Shown here: positions 59,794-64,000 of the stretch, piece by piece
How the letters are laid out: each line of letters begins with the position of its first letter
Numbering within the stretch: the first letter of the stretch is position 1
DNA from: Amycolatopsis sacchari
GTDB lineage: Bacteria; Actinomycetota; Actinomycetes; Mycobacteriales; Pseudonocardiaceae
Reading direction: 5' to 3'
DNA: 64,000 nt
NCBI RefSeq assembly: GCF_900114035.1
Contig: NZ_FORP01000029.1
Location: 1 to 64,000 of the forward strand
The notes under the pieces: generated by a model
Told to the model about the DNA's origin: nothing
Database searches by the model: none
Seen by the model: only the letters and a program-made list of their open reading frames with translations
Program-made: the position numbers and the translations under genes

Positions 59794-60924
59794 ATGACCA
59801 CCCCTCACGTGACGATCATCGGCGCCGGTCTCGGCGGCCTCACGCTCGCCCGCGTCCTGCACGTCCACGGAATCCCGGTCGCGGTCTACGAAGCCGAGCC
59901 CGCGCCGACGGCCCGCGCGCAGGGCGGGATGCTCGACATCCACGACTACAACGGGCAGCTCGCCATCGAGGCGGCAGGCCTGATGGACGAGTTCCGCGGC
60001 ATCATCCTCCAGGGCCGCCAGGCCATGCGGATCCTCTCCCCCGACGGGACCGTCCTGCTCGACAAGCCCGACGACGGCGACGGCGGACGACCCGAAGTGC
60101 AACGGGGCGACCTGCGGCGGATCCTGCTCGGCTCACTGCCTGCCGGCACCGTGCAGTGGGGCCGGAAGGCCGTCAGCGCCCGTTCCCTGGGCGAGGGGCG
60201 CCACGAGGTGACCTTCGCCGATGGCGGCACCGTCACCACGAGCCTGCTCGTCGGAGCCGACGGCGCCTGGTCACGGGTGCGGCCACTGCTTTCCGAGGTC
60301 ACCCCCGAGTACACCGGTACGTCCTATGTGGAGACATATCTGTTCGATGTGGACATCCGGCACCCGACTGCCGCACACGCCGTCGGCAGCGGCTCCATGG
60401 CCGCGCCGGCGGCGGGCAGCAAGGGGATCCAGGCCCACCGCGAGAAGGGCCAGACCATCCACACCTACGTCGTACTCCGCCAGTCGCAGGAGTGGTTCGG
60501 CGCCATCGACTTCGCCGACGGTGCGGCCGCCGCCGCACGGATCGCGAAGGAGTTCGACGGGTGGGCGCCGGAGCTCGCCGCGCTGATCACCGATGGCGAC
60601 GTCCCACCGTTGCTGCGCCCCATCTTCACCCTGCCGCTCGGGCACAGGTGGGAGCGGGTGCCCGGGGTGACCCTGCTCGGCGACGCCGCCCACCTCCTGC
60701 CACCGAACGGCGAGGGCGCCAACAGCGCCATGTACGACGGCGCCGAGCTCGGCAAGGCCATCGCCGCACACCCCGGCGACATCGAGGCCGACCTCACCCG
60801 GTACGAGGAAGCCATGTTCTCCCACAGCGTGGAGTTCGGTTCCATCGGCGCGGAACTCCACGACGTCGACGACGACCCGGCCGCCGCTCTGATCAAGTTC
60901 TACACGGAGCACACACCGCACTAG
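59794..60924 (+). CDS. FAD-dependent monooxygenase (TetX/aromatic hydroxylase-like)
   Basis: This 376-residue flavoprotein has the dinucleotide motif IIGAGLGGLTLARVLH (about 8-23), the conserved VGADGAWSRVRPL near residue 150, and the FAD ribityl motif LLGDAAHLLPPNGEGAN near 300. These place it among class A flavoprotein monooxygenases, nearest to TetX-like tetracycline-inactivating or aromatic-ring hydroxylases. No long C-terminal helix of the TetX type is evident beyond YEEAMFSHSVEFGSI. It probably oxidises an antibiotic or phenolic compound. It is the last gene of the MarR-ABM unit. Substrate unproven. Confidence 0.87.
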   Translation: MTTPHVTIIGAGLGGLTLARVLHVHGIPVAVYEAEPAPTARAQGGMLDIHDYNGQLAIEAAGLMDEFRGIILQGRQAMRILSPDGTVLLDKPDDGDGGRPEVQRGDLRRILLGSLPAGTVQWGRKAVSARSLGEGRHEVTFADGGTVTTSLLVGADGAWSRVRPLLSEVTPEYTGTSYVETYLFDVDIRHPTAAHAVGSGSMAAPAAGSKGIQAHREKGQTIHTYVVLRQSQEWFGAIDFADGAAAAARIAKEFDGWAPELAALITDGDVPPLLRPIFTLPLGHRWERVPGVTLLGDAAHLLPPNGEGANSAMYDGAELGKAIAAHPGDIEADLTRYEEAMFSHSVEFGSIGAELHDVDDDPAAALIKFYTEHTPH

Positions 60925-60942
60925 CCGCCGGGAAGCGGGCAC

Positions 60943-60958
60943 GGACGCGGCGGCGTCC
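60943..60958. terminator. small hairpin between convergent FAD-monooxygenase and GGT genes
   Basis: GGACGC and GCGTCC arms enclose a 4-base loop. It lies 18 bases after one stop and 38 before the convergent one. The stem is short but all G/C-rich, so it could serve as a modest terminator for either side. Confidence 0.4.
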
Positions 60959-60996
60959 GAGGTGGACGGTGTGCCGGGCGTGCTTCTTCCCGGGGG

Positions 60997-62826
60997 TCAA
61001 CCGCGGGGCACGACCACCCCCGCGGACGTGCCCCCTCGCCGCACGGGCTCCCCGGCCGCGAGCACCTTGCCGTGTCCCAGGAACTCCAGGCCCGCCGCCA
61101 CCCCGATGTCCGGCGGGATCGTGATCGACGGGTCGAGCGGCGAGGTCGTGTTGACCGTGAAGCGCTGACCGAGCCGCTGCAGTTCCGGCACCGCGGGATC
61201 GGCGAGGAAGCCCGGCTCCGCCTGCGTGGTGGTCGAGTTCCGCTGGGACGCCCTCGGCGCGGCGATCGCCTGCGGCAGGGTCATCCCGAAGTCGATCCGG
61301 TTCACCAGGACCTGCAGCACGGTGGTGATGATCGTGGCCCCGCCGGGCGAGCCGAGCGCCAGCCACGGCCTGCCGTCGCGCAGCACGATCGTCGGCGACA
61401 TGCTCGACCGCGGCCGCTTGCCCGCCGCGGGCAGGTTCGGGTCGGGAACCCCGGGCTGCAGCGGCGTGAAGTCGAAGTCGGTCAGCTCGTTGTTCAGCAG
61501 GAACCCGCGGTGCGGGACGACGATCCCGCTGCCGCCCAGCTGCTCGATGGTGTTGGTGTAGGACGCGACGTTGCCCCACCGGTTGGTCACGACGAAGTGG
61601 TTGGTGTGGGTCTCCCCGTCCGGCTGCCGCGCCTGCACCGGCCCCGCCGGCGTGCAACCGCCCGCGCCCGCGGCCGGATCGCCAGGGGCGACGGGACTGG
61701 TCAGCGCGTGCGCCGGATCGATCAGGCAGGCCCGCTGCCTGCCGAACCCCGGCGACAGCAGCCCCGCCAGCGGCACGTCCGTGTAAGCCGGGTCGCCGAC
61801 GTAGCGGTTCCGGTCGGCGAACGCCAGCCGGGTCGCTTCCAGGTAGTGGTGCAGCGCCTGCGCCCGGCTCATCTCGCCGAGCGCGAAGTTGCCGAGGATG
61901 TTCAGCGACTCGCCCACGGTGGAACCGCCGCTCGACGACGGCACCATGCCGTAGACGTCGTAACCGCGGTAGTTCACGTGCGTCGGCGCCACGGGCAACG
62001 CGCGGTAGGTGGCCAGATCCCGCAGCTGCATGAGGCCCGGCCGCGGCCGCAGCGTCGCCCCTGGCGCCAAGGGCAGCTCGTGCACGGTGCGCACGACGTC
62101 CGCGCCGATCGGACCGCCGTACAGCGCGGTGATCCCCTCGCGGCCGATCTGCCGGTAGGTCGCGGCGAGATCCGGGTTCCGCAGCGTCGTCCCCACCTCG
62201 GGCAGCTGCCCGCCGGGGAGGAACAACGCGCTCGTCGAGCTGAACTGGGCGAACCGCGCGGCGTTCTGCCGCGTCTGCTCCCGCAGCGTCTCCGTGACCC
62301 GGAAACCGCGCTCCGCGACGTCCACCGCCGGCCGCAGGTCGTCGGCGAGCCGGAAGCGGCCCCACCGGGCGAGTGCCTGCTGCCAGGTGGCCAGCATCCC
62401 GGGCACGCCCACGGACAACCCGCTGGTCACGGCGGCGGGGAAGGCGAGCGGCTGCCCGGTCGCGGGGTCGAGGAACAGGTCGGCGCCCGCGGCGGCAGGG
62501 GCCGTCTCCCGGCCGTCGATCGTGTGCACGGAGCGCGTCCGCGCGTCGTAGTACACCAGGTACCCGCCCCCGCCGAGCCCGGCGACGTAGGGGTCCGTGA
62601 CGCCGAGCGTCGCGGCGACGGCGACCGCCGCGTCGGCGGCCGTCCCGCCCGCGCGCAGGATCCGCAGGCCTGCCGCGGTCGACTCGGGCGTGTCGGACAC
62701 GACCGCGCCCCCGCTGCCCACGGCCACGGGGCCGAGCACCGGGGCAGCCGCCGCCGGCGTCAGTGATGAGCCGAGCAGGGTGACGGCCACGGCCGCCGAG
62801 ACGACCGCGAAACGCGAGGTTCCCAT
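60997..62826 (-). CDS. ggt: secreted gamma-glutamyltransferase (GGT)
   Basis: This 609-residue protein has a signal peptide (VVSAAVAVTLLGSSLTPAAA) and the two halves of GGT. The large subunit includes AGGTAADAAVAVAATLGVTD, GLGGGGYLVYYD and VPGMLATWQQAL. The self-processing site lies before the nucleophile in ETHTNHFVVTNRWGNVASYT; the small subunit has SSMSPTIVLRDGRPWLALGS and PGGATI. The THTNHF form differs from the TTHYS of the E. coli enzyme but is a known actinobacterial variant, from memory. It cleaves gamma-glutamyl bonds outside the cell. AAAGGA lies 6 bases before the ATG. It is downstream of the DedA gene by 97 bases. Confidence 0.88.
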   Translation of the reverse strand: MGTSRFAVVSAAVAVTLLGSSLTPAAAAPVLGPVAVGSGGAVVSDTPESTAAGLRILRAGGTAADAAVAVAATLGVTDPYVAGLGGGGYLVYYDARTRSVHTIDGRETAPAAAGADLFLDPATGQPLAFPAAVTSGLSVGVPGMLATWQQALARWGRFRLADDLRPAVDVAERGFRVTETLREQTRQNAARFAQFSSTSALFLPGGQLPEVGTTLRNPDLAATYRQIGREGITALYGGPIGADVVRTVHELPLAPGATLRPRPGLMQLRDLATYRALPVAPTHVNYRGYDVYGMVPSSSGGSTVGESLNILGNFALGEMSRAQALHHYLEATRLAFADRNRYVGDPAYTDVPLAGLLSPGFGRQRACLIDPAHALTSPVAPGDPAAGAGGCTPAGPVQARQPDGETHTNHFVVTNRWGNVASYTNTIEQLGGSGIVVPHRGFLLNNELTDFDFTPLQPGVPDPNLPAAGKRPRSSMSPTIVLRDGRPWLALGSPGGATIITTVLQVLVNRIDFGMTLPQAIAAPRASQRNSTTTQAEPGFLADPAVPELQRLGQRFTVNTTSPLDPSITIPPDIGVAAGLEFLGHGKVLAAGEPVRRGGTSAGVVVPRG

Positions 62827-62923
62827 CGGGCATCCTTTCCGGGGTGGGGCCGGAGCTGCTCCTCCGATCCTGTCGCACATCCGGCGAGAGCGCTGCCCGC
62901 CGGCGGAGGGAACGGCCCCCGCG

Positions 62924-63553
62924 CTATCGACCCGCGGCTCCACGGCGCGAGCGGCGACGGCTGCGCCACAGCTCCAGGAAAAGCGGGACCAAGGACACCA
63001 CGACGATGATCGCGATGATCGGCAGCAGGTACTGGTCGATGCCGGGGATGCTCGCGCCCAGCAGGTAGCCGGCGAGCGTGACGCCGATCGACCACAGCAG
63101 GCCCCCGAGCACCTGCCACAGCGCGAACTTCCGGGCCGGGACGGCCAGGATCCCGGCCATCGGGTTGAGCACCGTCCGGACCACCGGGATGAACCGCGCC
63201 AGGACGATCGCCTTCGCGTAGCCGTAGCGGCCGAGCAACTCCTCCGCGCGCTCGACCCCGCGGTGCAGGTGCGGGTTCCGGACCCGCGCCAGCAAGGGCC
63301 GGCCGCCACGACGGCCCAGCACGAAACCGGCCTGCGCGCCGCTGATCGCGCCCGCCGCCGCGGCGAGCAGCACGACCGGCAACGAAAGGTGCACGACGGT
63401 GGCGCTCGTCGTGCAGAACAGTCCGGCGGTGAACAACAGTGAGTCGCCGGGCAGGAAGAACCCGATCAACAGACCGGTCTCCGCGAACAGCACCAGGAAC
63501 ACGCCCGCCGCACCGAGATCGGCCAGCCAGGACGTCGCACTCAACGGGTTCAC
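62924..63553 (-). CDS. DedA-family membrane protein
   Basis: This 209-residue membrane protein has the DedA core: LVLFAETGLLIGFFLPGDSL near the N-terminus, then AGFVLGRRGGRPLLARV. The conserved ARFIPVVRTVLNPMAGILAV follows, then the last helices and a very basic tail (RSRRRSRRG). DedA proteins are linked to lipid-carrier recycling and membrane homeostasis. The GTG start overlaps the PAP2 stop (GTGA), so the two are coupled. A DedA-PAP2 pair fits undecaprenyl-phosphate handling. Confidence 0.88.
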   Translation of the reverse strand: MNPLSATSWLADLGAAGVFLVLFAETGLLIGFFLPGDSLLFTAGLFCTTSATVVHLSLPVVLLAAAAGAISGAQAGFVLGRRGGRPLLARVRNPHLHRGVERAEELLGRYGYAKAIVLARFIPVVRTVLNPMAGILAVPARKFALWQVLGGLLWSIGVTLAGYLLGASIPGIDQYLLPIIAIIVVVSLVPLFLELWRSRRRSRRGAAGR

Positions 63554-64000
63554 GCCGACCGCCACCGGCCTTTCAGCGCCAACACTTGCGCGCCCGTCCC
63601 GACCAGCGGGGACAGCCGCCCCTCGCGACCCCGGCGGACCAGAGCCGCGAGTGGCCGCCGGGCCACGAGGCCACAGGCCGCCACCGCCGCTCCGAGGACA
63701 GCGCCGGCGAGGACGTCGTGCGGATAGTGCGCCCCGACATACACCCGCGAGAACCCGACGAGCGCCGCCAGGACGAAGGCGAGCAGGCCGACCCGCCACG
63801 CGACCAGCAGCAGCCCGACCGCCGCCGACACCGCGAGCACCACGTGGTTGCTCGGGAACGAGTAGTCCGTGGCGAAATCACACGGCGCGACCGTCGGCGT
63901 GCCGGGATAACGCAAACACGGCCGGGGCTCCCGGACGAGGACCTTCACCAGGTTGCTCAGGCCGTAGGCCAGCAGGACACCGAGCGGAACCCACAGCGCT
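63550..64000 (-). CDS. PAP2-family phosphatase (partial, runs off the window)
   Basis: The visible 150 residues carry the PAP2 triad: VKVLVREPRPCL (KxxxxxxRP), DYSFPSNHVVLA (PSGH-type with Asn) and GFSRVYVGAHYPHDVLAGAV (SRxxxxxHxxxD). Several hydrophobic segments surround them. The N-terminus lies beyond the right edge, so the start is not seen; the frame is open to the window end. Such enzymes dephosphorylate lipid pyrophosphates, for instance undecaprenyl pyrophosphate, at the membrane. Its stop overlaps the DedA start. Confidence 0.85.
   Translation of the reverse strand, partial: ALWVPLGVLLAYGLSNLVKVLVREPRPCLRYPGTPTVAPCDFATDYSFPSNHVVLAVSAAVGLLLVAWRVGLLAFVLAALVGFSRVYVGAHYPHDVLAGAVLGAAVAACGLVARRPLAALVRRGREGRLSPLVGTGAQVLALKGRWRSA

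Noticed and set aside
1-64000. CRISPR arrays, tRNA or rRNA genes, prophage
   Set aside because: I saw no regularly spaced repeats, no cloverleaf with a conserved T-arm, and no integrase, capsid or terminase genes on either strand.

Overview
The window is GC-rich DNA with strongly G/C-biased third codon positions, many GTG starts, many ATGA/GTGA stop-start overlaps and typical actinobacterial gene families. It most resembles the chromosome of a Pseudonocardiaceae-type actinomycete such as Amycolatopsis; that assignment is inferred from style and gene content, not from a database match. I see no rRNA, tRNA, CRISPR array, phage module or intact transposase. The content is accessory catabolism and transport: compact operons with local regulators, separated by stretches full of decayed genes.

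Left part (1-19 kb). A 3' scrap of a short-chain dehydrogenase precedes a formate/nitrite transporter, a zinc alcohol dehydrogenase and a small membrane-anchored protein on the minus strand. Then come an ABM monooxygenase, a broken NmrA-like oxidoreductase and a divergent LysR regulator, and an IS3-type transposase fossil. An operon at 8.4-14.2 kb (PLP gamma-lyase-like enzyme, aldehyde dehydrogenase, APC permease, aspartate ammonia-lyase) is divergent from a MocR regulator across a dyad operator. It is followed by a graveyard holding a cytochrome P450 fossil and a methyltransferase fossil fused to the tail of an M56 peptidase. An alpha/beta hydrolase and an MFS exporter are divergent from a TetR regulator.

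Middle part (19-34 kb). A branched-chain 2-oxoacid dehydrogenase operon (E1 alpha, E1 beta, E2) is divergent from its probable Lrp-type regulator, which is frameshifted here. Abutting it is a ten-gene, almost fully overlapping minus-strand operon: a branched-chain-type ABC importer, an M20 peptidase, a glutamine-synthetase-like ligase, a FluG-like amidohydrolase, an M20D amidohydrolase and an RpiR regulator. This looks like an uptake-plus-catabolism system for an amide or gamma-glutamylated nitrogen compound, and it is the best candidate for something undescribed.

Right part (34-64 kb). Two glycan-use loci lie side by side. The first has a secreted Asp-box hydrolase with a ricin-type domain, a GH2 enzyme, a sugar ABC importer and a LacI regulator; three similar TTGC...GCAA sites tie it together. 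The second is a probable beta-1,3-glucan locus: secreted GH55-like and GH16 enzymes with discoidin domains, a ROK regulator, an ABC importer and a GH1 beta-glucosidase. Between them are a GDSL esterase, two divergent secreted DUF4232-like proteins, and fossils of a luciferase-like oxidoreductase and an adenosine deaminase. Beyond the second locus are MFS and LysR fossils, a MarR-controlled ABM/FAD-monooxygenase cassette with a striking double operator, a gamma-glutamyltransferase, a DedA protein and a PAP2 phosphatase that runs off the window.

Several regulators and enzymes are broken by deletions or frameshifts. Isolated single-base cases (for example the Lrp regulator) could be sequencing errors, but most fossils carry several lesions and look truly decayed.
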